A stretch of 64,000 bases of DNA, taken from Ursus arctos (taxonomy: Eukaryota > Chordata > Mammalia > Carnivora > Ursidae). A program made the position numbers and the translations under genes. The DNA lies in the NCBI RefSeq assembly GCF_023065955.2, contig NW_026623100.1:73226727-73290726 (forward strand). The letters run 5' to 3'. The notes beneath the pieces are model-generated. The model saw only the letters and a list, made by a program, of their open reading frames with translations. It was not told the origin of the DNA and searched no databases. Numbering within the stretch: position 1 is the first letter of the stretch; every line of letters begins with the position of its first letter. Of the stretch, positions 34,859 through 45,539 are shown piece by piece.

Positions 34859-36469
34859 GGGAGTAGGATTTTTAAAGATCCTGAAATGCGAGACCTGAGT
34901 CCCCAGCATGGTCACCCCTGAGGGCCTTGGGCAGGGTATGTCTTCCTTCTAGAATGTGCTGTTCTCTTTTCTTCTGTCCAGAAAGAACTATGAAGGTTTC
35001 ATCTCTTCCTAATGTTCTAACTAATGCAAATAGAAATGATGAGCTTTCTTTCTGTTCCCTTACAACACTCAAATATACTATTTTGACAACGATTGGGATA
35101 CTGCCAATCTTCCTAACCAAGTCCCTTAATTATAAACACTCAATGTGAAATGAGTTAGACTCTTAAGCCCCTGTGGACATCGTAGGACCTATATTGTGGG
35201 GAATGAAAATTGAACCAATTGGCCAGGGATGCGCCATCTTGAACTACACTAGAAGGAGCACACCAGGTCAGTGCCCCTTCTAATTAGGAAAGAGTAGGAC
35301 CTACAGAAAGGGACATGGACATGTAACGAACAGGAACAGGGCAGAAGGCAGGAAGGGAAAGACAGAACCCTCTACAATGTAATGTGTATGACCTTGGAGA
35401 TCATTAAGGGGTTTCTCTGTGACCTAGGGGCGCCACCTCAACAACATCCAAGGACAGAGGACTCAGCCACAGCACTGCTCAAAGCACATAAGCGAAGCCA
35501 GCATTTCTCCATCTCTGTTTGGCATGATTCTGCCATCAACTGAACCAGTGACCTCACAGACTCAAAGTCTGGCTTGTTCATCTCCTAAGCGAATATTTTT
35601 TGAATGAACAAATAAATGAGGTCTCCTCCTCAGTCGCTCCCTTCCTCCAACACAACAACAAACATATAGAAAGTACGTATGCAAGCGTAAATTTACTAAC
35701 ACATATGTATACAGATGTGTCATATGAACTCACAGACTTCCATACATGCCCACAAACCCTAGCCCAGAAAGTCACATGCACAAATAGATGAACTTCGACA
35801 TAAACGCACACCCTGCGACCCAGGTCCATACTAAGATGTACGTACACATCCACACAGAGATACTTACACTCAAATTCCTTTGTCCTAATCCATGGCTTAT
35901 CCATGGATTTATGGCCCTATCTGTGAACATAGGACCTGGTGAGTTGTGATGACAATTTGACAATGTAATCATTAGTCACGTGATCGCTTATTCCAGGACA
36001 CAATGGATAAACAAGGTGGAAAACCAGTGTGACTATCGAAGACCACTGAAGGCCCTAGCAAAGTAGGTGAAAAATGAAGAAACTGGAGCTAAGCTAGCTT
36101 CAGCGCTTCAAATAGGACTGGCAAGGCCCTCTGTCACTCAGGTTTTTTTGTTGCTCTACTTTTGATGAAAAATGATAATTTCTTGTTCTTCCATGTATAC
36201 AAACAATTCCATGTGTGTCCATCTTTAAATTGCTCCAGCACAGCAACACGAACCAAATGCTACCTACGGGAGGTGGAGGGGGCCGGTCTTCTGAGAGACC
36301 AGTAGTCTCCTCCAACTCATTCCCACTATAAAAGAAATGATGGCTTGATTCAACACCAGCAATTTTATGTGCCAGGTGTCATGGCCGCCATGATGGAAGG
36401 TAGCGAACTCTAAAAGCGTGTCTTCAAACTGACGTCTGTCTTACCTCCTTGTAAATCCCTTTCACATAT
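34859..36469. other. Unassigned DNA, possibly with an LTR-like piece
   Basis: The segment 35190-35580 contains LTR-like words ('gcgccatcttgaact' and a paired 'ctcagccacagcactgctc'), but I cannot place its ends or family. The rest shows no repeat or exon. Confidence 0.35.
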
Positions 36470-36600
36470 TAAATGTTATTTAATACTCACAGCTTTACAA
36501 AGGAGGAGAATTGCCAAATCAATGATTGCCTCTATGTCATAGAAGACACCGGGGGTGGAGACAGTGGGTAACGGCGCTCAGGTCAAAGGTCCGAAGAAGG
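36470..36600 (-). repeat. Weak MIR fragment, minus strand
   Basis: 'aatgttatttaatactcaca' followed by 'gctttacaaaggaggagaat' fits the reverse-strand MIR middle. Confidence 0.45.
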
Positions 36601-36759
36601 GTAGACACATTTTTAATTATCTGTTGCACTGTGAAACCTAAACTCTTCACACAATAGACAGCTTCCTCCGCGTTTTAGAGCATTTACAACAGGGGTGACA
36701 GTTAAACGTGACTTAAAAAAAAAAAGTGAACCAGAGAAATTAGTGCTTTAAAATAATTC

Positions 36760-37130
36760 CAGTTTAGGTCATAGTGATTCATGCCGGGGAGAGAAGATCA
36801 GAATCCTGCCGGGCGGGCAAAGGACTTGGAGGCCTCAGACACATGAATCGGTCACGTTGAATTCTGTCATCAGATTCCGGGTATATCAGTGGTGCCTCAT
36901 TTGCATTAAATGAAAAGGAATCCAAAAATACACACTGTTGCTAAGGTTACATCTTGCTGGATGCAAATGAAGATGTGTTTGTGCAGACCAGTTAAAAATA
37001 TCTTGGCACTAGCTTATTTTCCCATTGGCATAAAGGGATTTATCAGGAGCCTATGAAACTGAGAGGTTAAGTTTACCTTAGTCAGCATGAGGGGTCTGGA
37101 AAGAGCATATTTCTGAATGATATTTCTGGA
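36760..37130. promoter_or_regulatory. Candidate conserved non-coding element
   Basis: The sequence has no repeat signature, balanced composition and no useful open frame. It carries a reverse-complement pair of octamer motifs, ATTTGCAT at 36899-36906 and ATGCAAAT at 36961-36968. This look is typical of deeply conserved enhancers, but conservation cannot be seen from one sequence. Confidence 0.3.
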
Positions 37131-37146
37131 ACTTGCAGGAACTGTT

Positions 37147-37200
37147 TTCTTCTTTCTTTCTTTCTTTCTTTCTTTCTTCTTTCTTTCTTTCTTTTTTTCT
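37147..37200. repeat. (TTTC)n microsatellite
   Basis: About a dozen TTTC units with a single CTT interruption near 37176, ending in a T-run. Confidence 0.95.
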
Positions 37201-37409
37201 TAATTCGAGTCATAAGTCTGGTTTCAGTAGGGTTTTTTAAAATATAAACTTCACCTAATAGCAGGACCTACTGCAAAAATGTGGACATACTTCTCCAGGT
37301 TCTGGAAGAGTTAACCACATTGATATTTTTTTAATCTGAGAGGAAATTGGGAACAAGCCAGCATAGGGGTTGCAGTCTAGTGGGACAGGCAGAGAAGAAA
37401 AGATTCATT

Positions 37410-37615
37410 TCCATCTTCCTGAGTCTTTTATGTACGTCCTTTTGCTTAATTCTCACAATCACCCTGCAAATGAAGTGTTATTATTTCTTTTTAAGTCGGG
37501 GAAACTGAGGCTTGGGGACGTTCCTCTATTCGGTAGTAAGTGGAGGGGCCGAGACTTGGATTTAGAATTAACTCTGAATTCATGGTCTTTTTTCTATATT
37601 GTTCTGCCTTTATAA
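37410..37615 (-). repeat. MIR SINE, minus strand
   Basis: 'gcttaattctcacaatcacc', 'gtcggggaaactgaggcttg' and 'cggtagtaagtggaggggcc' are reverse-strand MIR landmarks in order. Confidence 0.85.
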
Positions 37616-37989
37616 CTGAAGATAAATTATCAAAGAAAACGAAAATAGGACATATGAGCCCAGAAAAGCAGTTAAAGTTTTGACATTTGAAAAAAAAAAA
37701 AAGCATTACTGAACATCAAAGTGGTTTTGACTTTTTAACCTAAATTCATAGTTTTGCCTGAATGTGTCTCAGCTCTCTGTGTGTAGGGACAAATGCTTCT
37801 GTTTCCCCTCCGCCCCTGGACATAGCCCACCCCCCAAATCATTGTCTCACTAGTCATCAGCTCCAAAAATGCCAGAGCCAGAAAGGGCCTCAGAAGTCAT
37901 CCCACATCTCCTTCTTGAAGCATGAAGTTTTGGTAGGGGGAGATTCCTGGAAGGGGGGCCATTCACCCATCTGCTTGAAATCCCGAATA
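37616..37989. other. Unassigned DNA
   Basis: An A12 run at about 37690-37702. No family or exon recognised. Confidence 0.4.
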
Positions 37990-38245
37990 TAGATGTTAGC
38001 TCACATTTATTGAACACTTACTCAGTATTGAACAGGTGGCTTTCTTCCAAGCACTCTAGGCAGTTTAATTCCCTATAGCAACCTTATGAGCTAGGTGCCA
38101 TTACCGCCATTTTACAAATGAGGAAAGTGACACATAGAAAGTTTAAGTAACTTGTCCAACTTCACATAGCCTCTGAGTGGTGGAAATGGAATTCAATCCC
38201 ATGTAATATGACTTAAAATACTGGGTTCTTCACCATTGCCCTTTA
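37990..38245 (-). repeat. Full-length MIR SINE, minus strand
   Basis: All landmarks are present: 'tcacatttattgaacactta', 'ttccaagcactctaggcagt', 'cattttacaaatgaggaaag', 'agtttaagtaacttgtccaa' and 'ggaattcaatcccatgtaat'. One of the most complete MIR copies here. Confidence 0.9.
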
Positions 38246-38609
38246 CTTCTTCAAAGTACCTCCTAGTTCGCAAAACAGCCCGTGCAAGTGTGTTCTTAGA
38301 AAGGTATTGTCTACACGGATGATATCTCTTGTTTGCTTTAGAATTCTGTGAGAGCTGGAAAACTGGCCAGACACAGGGGAAGGAAGCCGAAGGAGAGAAA
38401 AAAGAAAAGAATGAGAGAGTGAGTGACAGCATAGAAAATCTTGGATTCAAAAAGAATATGGGGCCAATGGTCAATTCTTTCTAGGGCTATGCGATGGGAA
38501 AGGGGACCAACCTAGTAATCACGTCAATGTATTGAGCATAGGTTAGAGGTCAGATGTGTGATGTACACTGTTCCTAACCACAATCCTGCAAAGTAAATGT
38601 CACTTGAAA
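38246..38609. other. Unassigned DNA
   Basis: A GA-rich patch near 38390-38425. No family or exon recognised. Confidence 0.4.
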
Positions 38610-39407
38610 TATAAAAATAAAAAGTCCTCTGAATCTCATCTTCCCTAAAAACAGCCCTCCTTCCATCCCATTCCTCCCCAAACAGCACTCTTTCTGGCTG
38701 CGTCAGTGGCACTATAATCCACCCAGTTGTCCAAAGCCAAAACCTACGCATGCCCCTGAATTTCATTCTTTCCCTTGGTCCCCACATCTAAACTACTAGA
38801 AAGTTCGAAGGGTTCCACTCTTGAAATACGTCTTGACTCCCCTCCTCTCTGTTTATCCTACCATCATCCTGGCCCAGACCATGACCACGAGTTACCCAGA
38901 TAACTCCTAATCCCATCATTGTTCTCCCACTCCCTGCTCTTGTCTTTCAGAGCAAGTGGAATGATTTTTCTAAATGAAAGTCAAATAACATCTCTCCCTT
39001 AAAAAAAAAAAATCCAGTCCCTTCCAACTGAATTTCAAATAAAATCTAAACTGATCTTAGGATTTCTCCCTTGCCTTTCTCTGTAACCTAATTTTGTACC
39101 ACTTTTCGTGTCATGTGCCATTCTTCAGTGACACTGACTTCTGTTTCTTCCTGGAGTACTCCAAAAGTGATTTCAGTTCTTGTTCATTCTGTCAGCAAAG
39201 CCTTCCCCCCTTCCCTTCACATAGATGGTTATTTCTTATCTCTTAAGTCTCAAAAGTTGAATGTCCTCTCCTCAGATAAGCCTGTCTGTATCACCTAACC
39301 TAAAGGAATGCTTTCTATAACATTCTATCAGATTACCCTATTTTACTACTTTCATAATATTTATCAATATCTAAAACTGTATTTTTATTTGTTTACTCTT
39401 CATTATT
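38610..39407 (+). repeat. L2 3' fragment, plus strand
   Basis: The order fits L2: 'cagttgtccaaagccaaaac' (reverse transcriptase C-terminal region), then 'ctaatcccatcattgttctc', 'tgtcagcaaagccttccccc' and the AT-rich end 'ataatatttatcaatatcta'. An A12 run sits at 39001-39012. The LTR that follows seems to have inserted at or near its 3' end. Confidence 0.75.
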
Positions 39408-39805
39408 TCCATGGACTGAATGTTTGTGTCTCCCTCCAAAGTCCCTATGTTGAATTTCTCATCCCCAAGGTGAGGTCATCTGGAGATGGGGCCTTTGGGA
39501 AGTGGTTAGGTCTAGATGAGGTCATGAGGGTGGGGATCTCGTGATGGGATTAGTGCCCTTATAAGAGGAAGAGACTCCAGAGCTCTTTCTCTCTCCAGGA
39601 GCTTGCACCGAGGACAGGCCAGGGGAGCACACAGAAAGAAAGTAGCCGTCTAGGAGCCAAGCAACAGACCCTCCCCAGACACCAAATCTGTCGGCACCTT
39701 GCTTTTGTTCATCTGGTCGTCAGACCTTGAGAGCATGAATTTCTATTGTTTAAGGCACCCAGTCTGTGGTATTTGTTATGGCAGTTATAGCAAAGGAATA
39801 CAAAT
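39408..39805 (+). repeat. MaLR solo LTR (MLT1/MST-type), plus strand
   Basis: Landmarks in order: 'atggactgaatgtttgtgtc', 'gatggggcctttgggaagtg', 'gattagtgcccttataagag', 'cagacaccaaatctgtcggc', 'acccagtctgtggtatttgt' and the end 'gcaaaggaatac'. This fits a plus-strand LTR of an ancient MaLR element between the MST and MLT1A types. Confidence 0.85.
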
Positions 39806-40056
39806 AATATTAAAACATAAAATGAAAAACATAATTGCACAAAGCAATGTATATGTCCTGTGAAGCATTGTTTTTATGGGAGGGGACATTTGGAAATAGA
39901 CTTAATTTTTACTCAAAAGAGAATTATTTAAGTAAATTTAAGTAAACTGTGGGTGATATGTCTATTTCAGGGAATAAAAGTAACATTTAAAAATATATAG
40001 AATATCTGTGCTAACATTAAAAAAATCAACGTGTTAAATTTAAAAAGCAAGTTACA

Positions 40057-40208
40057 TAAAATAAAAAAAATAATAAAAAAATAAAAAATAAAAAATAAAA
40101 AAATAAAATAAAAAAATAAAAATAAAATAAATAAAAAAATTAAAAAATTAAAAAATTAAAAAATAAATAAAAATAAAATAAAAAAATAAAAAAAAATAAA
40201 AAAAAAAA
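40057..40208 (+). repeat. A-rich (AAAAAT)n block inside a SINE target duplication
   Basis: About 150 bp of AAAAAT, AAAT and AATAAA words lie directly upstream of the CanSINE head and inside its 16-bp target duplication. It looks like the poly(A) tail of a retrotransposon without its body. Confidence 0.9.
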
Positions 40209-40421
40209 GGGGGCGCCTGGGTGGCACAGCGGTTAAGCGTCTGCCTTCGGCTCAGGGCGTGATCCCGGCGTTCCGGGATCGAGCCCCACATCAGGCTCCT
40301 CCGCTATGAGCCTGCTTCTTCCTCTCCCACTCCCCCTGCTTGTGTTCCCTCTCTTGCTGGCTGTCTCTATCTGTCAAATAAATAAATAAAATCTTAAAAA
40401 AAAATAAAAAAATAAAAAAAA
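40209..40421 (+). mobile_element. Young CanSINE, plus strand
   Basis: The best match here to the bear-type consensus: 'ggggcgcctgggtggcacag', 'ttccgggatcgagccccaca', 'tcctccgctatgagcctgct' and a (TAAA)n-AATCTT-A-rich tail. The duplication TAAAAAGCAAGTTACA at 40041-40056 and 40422-40437 is perfect (16 bp), but it encloses the upstream A-rich block as well as the SINE. Confidence 0.97.
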
Positions 40422-40437
40422 TAAAAAGCAAGTTACA

Positions 40438-41074
40438 ATACATTACATGTAAAATAGCCACATTCACGTGTTTTTTGATACGAACACGTCTGTGTATGAT
40501 ATAAGTATTTGTATGCAAACGCATAGCAGAAGTTCTGGAAGGATACCACAAACAGTTAACTGTGGTTACCTCTGGGAAATAACATAGGTTGTGTATATTT
40601 ATGAGTGTGTGCTGACCTTTTCCTTCTAACTCTGTATATTTCTATGTTGTGGCAATGTCTACACTGGCTATGCATTCCGGTACTAATAATGCAGAAAAAT
40701 GATTCCTTAAGTAACTCACTATATCTTAATTAACCCATAATGCTAATTTCCTGTCCCTTCTGGCCCAGCCTGTTCGGCCCAGCCCCACAGTACGCTCTGA
40801 TGCAACCTCTAATACCCCTTAGCTGTGTGGGAAGCACGGCTCAAGCCTTGTAAGTCTAAGTATGAGTAAAAATGCTGGGACAGCAGAAACATGATGGAAA
40901 TTTCATTAGTGAACTGCATTACCAGGACCAGGACTGTTAGGTTTGGAAACGTCCACGCTTCTGCCTGGGAACATGGGGTGTGAGGTTCCTGCGGTGGCTT
41001 GAACAGTTGTTTCCAGTTTGGACGCCTCTAAAGCCAAGGAAAAAAGATAGTCATGAAAAGTAAATTACTTGAAT
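40438..41074. other. Unassigned DNA
   Basis: No family or exon recognised. Confidence 0.4.
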
Positions 41075-41235
41075 TTGAAGAAAATTATTTACCAAGTGCC
41101 TACTATGTGCTGGATCCTACGCTGGAAAATCTGCACATGCAAGCCCATCCAAGCTCTAACCATGCAAAAACAAAACACAAAACAAAACAGTATTATGGTT
41201 CCCATCTTACAAAAGAAGAACCAGAGCTAGGAGAG
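41075..41235 (-). repeat. MIR SINE, minus strand
   Basis: 'ttatttaccaagtgcctact', 'atgtgctggatcctacgctg' and 'cccatcttacaaaagaagaa' are reverse-strand MIR landmarks. A small CAAAA insertion lies in the middle. Confidence 0.75.
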
Positions 41236-41659
41236 TTTGCTTAAGTGGAATGATTCTGAGATCCCTTAACGAAGCGCTGTATTCTCTCAGGAGACAGAAG
41301 AAAGGAACATATACACTACCCCCGCCATCTTCCCAGATATTAATTAGTACCTTCTATGGTATGCCTTTTGTCTCTTGCCTGGGTGGTGGTGAGGCAGGGC
41401 TTGGAAGCAGAGCTGGTTCTTTCTTCCAGGGGAAGTTTCCCGAGGCATCCCTCCCTCTCGCCACTCCCTGGCCTCATTCTCTTGATGCTGATGCAGAAGG
41501 AGGCACCCAGAGGCAGTCAAGAGGGAAACCCAGGGCTCTCACCTGCCAGAGATTATCCGCTGGAACAGGTGTCGAAAGCAGCAGTTTGCTTCAGACCAAG
41601 AAAGGAGGAATAAGGTATGAGGTCTGGGGTAGTGGGGAGCTATGGGGGAGCAGAAGTAG
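41236..41659. other. Unassigned DNA
   Basis: A 139-residue plus-strand frame (41250-41669) has no recognised domain. No repeat recognised. Confidence 0.4.
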
Positions 41660-41670
41660 GGAATGTTGAG

Positions 41671-41970
41671 GGGGCACCTGGATGGCTCAGTTGGCTGAAC
41701 GTCCCGCTCTTGATTTTGGCTTGGGTCATGATATCAGGGTTGTAGGATCAAGGCCTGCATCCGGCTCTGTGCTCAGCATGGAGTCTGCTTGAGATTCTCT
41801 CTCTCCCTCTCTCTCTGCCCCTGCCTCTTCCCCTGCTCATGCTCTCTCTCTCTGAAGAAGAAGAAGAAGAAGAAGAAGAAGAAGAAGAAGAAGAAGGGGA
41901 AGAAGGGGAGGAGGAGGAAAAGGAGGAGGAGGAGGAGGAAGGGGAAGAAGAGGAAGAAAGACGAGGAGGA
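41671..41970 (+). mobile_element. CanSINE with tail expanded into GAA/GGA repeat
   Basis: An older CanSINE ('ggggcacctggatggctcag', 'gtcatgatatcagggttgta', 'tgagattctctctctccctc') whose A-rich tail has been replaced by (GAA)n then (GGA)n sequence at 41856-41970. The 9-bp duplication GGAATGTTG at 41660-41668 and 41971-41979 marks the ends, so the purine tract belongs to the insertion. Confidence 0.93.
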
Positions 41971-41979
41971 GGAATGTTG

Positions 41980-42462
41980 GTACATTAACTATATTCCTTG
42001 TTTTCTGTATTCTTGATGCACCTGGAGACTCCCTGACCAAGGAGAAGAGAACCCGTACAGGCCTAGGTAATTCTCTGAGATAGCAAAGGACTTACCTGGG
42101 AGTGCATCTTTCCTGTGCATGTCTCACGCATCCAGAGCCCACATTCCCAACCACCTCCTCTGTCTGGCTCCTATACTCCTGGAGGTAATATTCCTCTGCT
42201 CTACTCATCCCAAAGCCAACTGGGGACAGCCCCTATGCTCAAGAGCCTGCTGAAATTACTCAGACAAGTCGAGGCTGTATCTGTTTATCCTGCCTTACCT
42301 TGCCTTTCCTTCAGAAGCCATGATATAAATCTTGTTCCTTCTGCCTCCTAACTGAGCACGATACTTCTCCTGTTTCCAGGGAACTGTGTGTAAAAACGTC
42401 TTCCTGTGTGACAATCACTTCTGCGTCTCTGTGTCTTCCCCTATCTGATTAAAAACAAATCC
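41980..42462. other. Unassigned DNA
   Basis: No family or exon recognised. Confidence 0.4.
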
Positions 42463-42622
42463 AGGGTGTGATCCAGCAATGACACTAGTGATACATACGC
42501 GAGGAATCAGTGAATTCTACTCTAGAAACCACTATTGCACCGTATGTTCACTGACTAAATTTTAAGTAAAAGTTTAAAAAAATAATAAAAACAAAAATAA
42601 AAATAAACAAACAAAAAAACCC
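42463..42622 (+). mobile_element. 5'-truncated LINE-1 3' end, plus strand
   Basis: 'gaggaatcagtgaattctac' and 'accgtatgttcactgactaa' followed by 'attttaagtaaaagtt' and an A-rich tail resemble the 3' end of carnivore LINE-1. Only about 110 bp of body are present, so it is heavily 5'-truncated. The 5' limit is approximate. Confidence 0.65.
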
Positions 42623-44665
42623 AACACTGGGGGATGTTATGAAATAGTTTGTCAGGACAGAAATGAAGTATTAAGGTGCTTAAGATACTGATTAATACAA
42701 GCCACCCGGGGCTGTGAGGACTGGCCAGTGATCGCTCTGCCCTGCCAGGAAGCGGTGCCCTTTGTCAGCCAGAGCTCTAGAACCCTCCCTCCCTCCCCTT
42801 GATCAAAACTGCCTTTCTGAGATGCATCTCTGTCGGTCACTTATGGCTCTCTGATCTTGCTGGGCTGTTCTAGGAATGTGAAAACTCTTCTGGGAGAGAA
42901 TATGGAGACCTTCGTGTGAAAACCTGGGTTGTAGGCCATCTAGACGGCTCCCCAAATCCTGATCTGACCCACTAAGGATGGAAGGCATACATCTAACCCT
43001 AAGTAGTGCAGGAAGCCCAGGAATATTCTACTGAACAAAGACCTTGGGCCCAGGATATTTTAACAAATGCAGGTGCAAAACGCATTCAGAGGAGGAGCTA
43101 AGAGAAGAAAAACTCCTTTTATTTCTTCACTTTAAGGAACTTTCTTGGCACATTTGATTTCAGACATCCAGAACTAAACAAAGTCACCATTAAATTCACT
43201 TCAAAGGCCTTTTCTAGGAGCTCTAATGGGACTTAGGGGGGCACTGATGGTCATGAATTTGCTTTTATTCCTTTTAACGCCGTGCATCTGATGTGCTAAA
43301 TGCACTAAGTACCTAATAAGCTATAAATTGAATTGAGAACAACTTCATTATCTTGTTCAGGGGGTGAGCCATCCAGCCATTAGTTAATTCACCCATTTCA
43401 AAATAAACAATAGACATAGTTTACGAATGGGAGAGATGTATGTTTTTTTTAAATAACGTGTATTAATTCCTGCTCCTGACAGACAGGCAAGACGGTAGGC
43501 TGATAATGAGCCCCGTCACCCTCCTCTGCTTCTCCCACGGCAAGAAAGAAAAAAGAGAGAATTCAAAGGTTCACAGATGAGTAAGAGTCTAAGTCAAAGT
43601 AAACTTCTATGAGTATTGGTATTGTATCAAGAGCCAAGAGTTAATAACTGTAGCAAAAATGAAGAGATGCAGCCATGTAATTGGAAGGGTCTAGAAGGGC
43701 ATTCACTGCATGAAGCTCAGAGCTGGGGACTGAACCTAGAAACATCCTAACCAGTGGATAAGAAGCAGGATGGCCTAACCAGGGTGGCGATAGAGGCAGT
43801 AAAGTTACCACAGAGAGGTTAAGGCTCTACAGAGGGCACCATCGTGTGGTCCTGATGAGCACTTTTTAGACCTTGTAAAACTCCTGAATTGGGAAAGTAA
43901 AACATGGACTGGTTCCAGTTAATCTCATAGGTCTCCATATGACTGGCTCTACAAGTCAATCCACAAAGGAACTCCAACAAAAAGGAATTTTACTGAGTAT
44001 GGGAAACCACGTGAAGAACTGCCATGGGACGTCATTAGCAGCTGCAAGGAGAAAGGAATTTATTAAAGAAGTGACTTTAGTCAGCATTGTTTAAAACGTC
44101 CAAAGAGACAAATTAAGGAAGGGGAAATATAAGCAGAGAGTATGGAATGAAAACATAATGGATAAATTTCAAAAAGAAAATGTAAATACTTGAGAAGAAC
44201 AAGAGACGTACTAAAATCAGAGTAGGAGACAAACTCAATAACTTACTAATTGATTAAACAAATCCAAGAAAGAGATTCATCTAGAATGCAGAAGCAACAG
44301 AATCTAAGAGAAATGGAAGCTAGAATATGAAATGCTAAAATGCATCAAACAGGTGTTCAAAAGAATTGCCCTATATTGGCCGTCTTAAGCAAGCTGTGAC
44401 CCAATTTTGATCTAAAGGCTCTAATGATCTCATAAAATGTGTTGGTCAGTTTTGCTCCTTTCCCTATTCTCTGGATTATTTTCTGTGAGTCAGGGCTTAT
44501 CTGTTCCTTCCTTGACAGTTGATAAAATATCTGCCTTTTATCAGATGAACACGGCAACATGCAGAGTGGTTGGTGGTTGGGCGTTGGGCATTTCAACTCT
44601 AAGTGAAAGTTACTTAATAGTGATCTTTTAAGGTTTTCGTTTCTTTTTCTTGTGAGGTTTTCTTC
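42623..44665. other. Unassigned DNA, about 2 kb
   Basis: No family is recognised with confidence. The part 43205-43480 is AT-rich with few low-complexity words and could be old conserved DNA. The part 44100-44350 is A-rich and could be LINE-derived. Confidence 0.35.
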
Positions 44666-44920
44666 TTTGAGATATAATCGATATATAACATTCTATGTTT
44701 CAACACATAATGCTTTGCCATATTATTGCAAAATGAGCACCACAGTAAGCCTAGTCAATTTTTTTTTCTTGTGATAAAAACTTTTAAGGTTTGCTCTCAG
44801 CCACTTTCCAATATAGTGCAGCATCATTAGCTATAGTCACCAGGCTGTACATTTTATCCCCATGACTTATTATCTCATAACTGGACGTTTTTACCATTTG
44901 ACCCCCTTTACTTCTTCTTG
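44666..44920 (-). mobile_element. LINE-1 3' UTR fragment, minus strand
   Basis: 'ttgcaaaatgagcaccacag', 'ctatagtcaccaggctgtac' and 'ctcataactggacgttttta' are the reverse strand of an old LINE-1 (L1M-type) 3' UTR. The same landmarks recur in the L1 at 47.5-49.1 kb. Confidence 0.75.
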
Positions 44921-44992
44921 CATCAATTTTCATATTTGCATTTTGCCTTAAAAATTTTATGTTTTGGTTATTGGCAGAAATTTAATTCTTCT

Positions 44993-45196
44993 TGTTTTGT
45001 TTTTTTTTTTTAAAGATTTTATTTATTTATGTGACAGAGAGACAGCCAGCGAGAGAGGGAACACAGCAGGGGGAGTGGGAGAGGAAGAAGCAGGCTCCCA
45101 GCGGAGGAGCCCGATGTGGGGCTCGATCCCGGTAAGCCGGGATCACGCCCTGAGCCGAAGGCAGACGCTTTAACGACTGCGCTACCCAGGCGCCCC
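44993..45196 (-). mobile_element. Young CanSINE, minus strand, perfect TSD
   Basis: A full-length bear-type copy in reverse orientation ending at 'ctacccaggcgcccc'. A perfect 17-bp duplication AGAAATTTAATTCTTCT flanks it at 44976-44992 and 45197-45213, the longest exact duplication in the window. Confidence 0.98.
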
Positions 45197-45213
45197 AGAA
45201 ATTTAATTCTTCT

Positions 45214-45539
45214 AAATGTGAATTTGACAAAATCCAATACTCCTTAGTGATATTTTTTAAATGTGAGAGGCTACTTTAATCTGATAGATTCTACTAAAAT
45301 ACACCAACAAGCTTCACATTTAATTTATTTAACATTGTATTAGAATTCCTTACCAATGCCTTTAAGCAAGAAAAATAAATAAATGATAAAAGTTTTTAAA
45401 TACATAAAGCTTTTATTATTATTTTATTTCCTATTATTATATTATTATTTTATTATTATTGTAGCTTATGTGATTTTGCAGATGAAAAAATCATCAAAAG
45501 AATCTACTTACAAACTAGTAGAATTAGTAAATGATTTTA
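45214..45539. repeat. AT-rich tract with TTA repeats
   Basis: AT-rich DNA with an imperfect (TTATTA)n run at 45409-45466 after a short A/T-rich segment. The right part may already belong to the adjacent LINE-1 fragment. Confidence 0.6.

Noticed and set aside
35425..35440. 'gggcgccacctcaac' as a third CTCF site
   Set aside because: Only the GGTGGCGC part fits. Several upstream core positions mismatch.
40209..40290. tRNA-like sequence with A and B box resemblance
   Set aside because: This is the tRNA-Lys-derived head of a CanSINE, not a functional tRNA gene. The same holds for all other copies.
41773..42040. Leu/Pro/Phe-rich minus-strand frames resembling a membrane protein
   Set aside because: They translate the GAA/GGA tail of a CanSINE.
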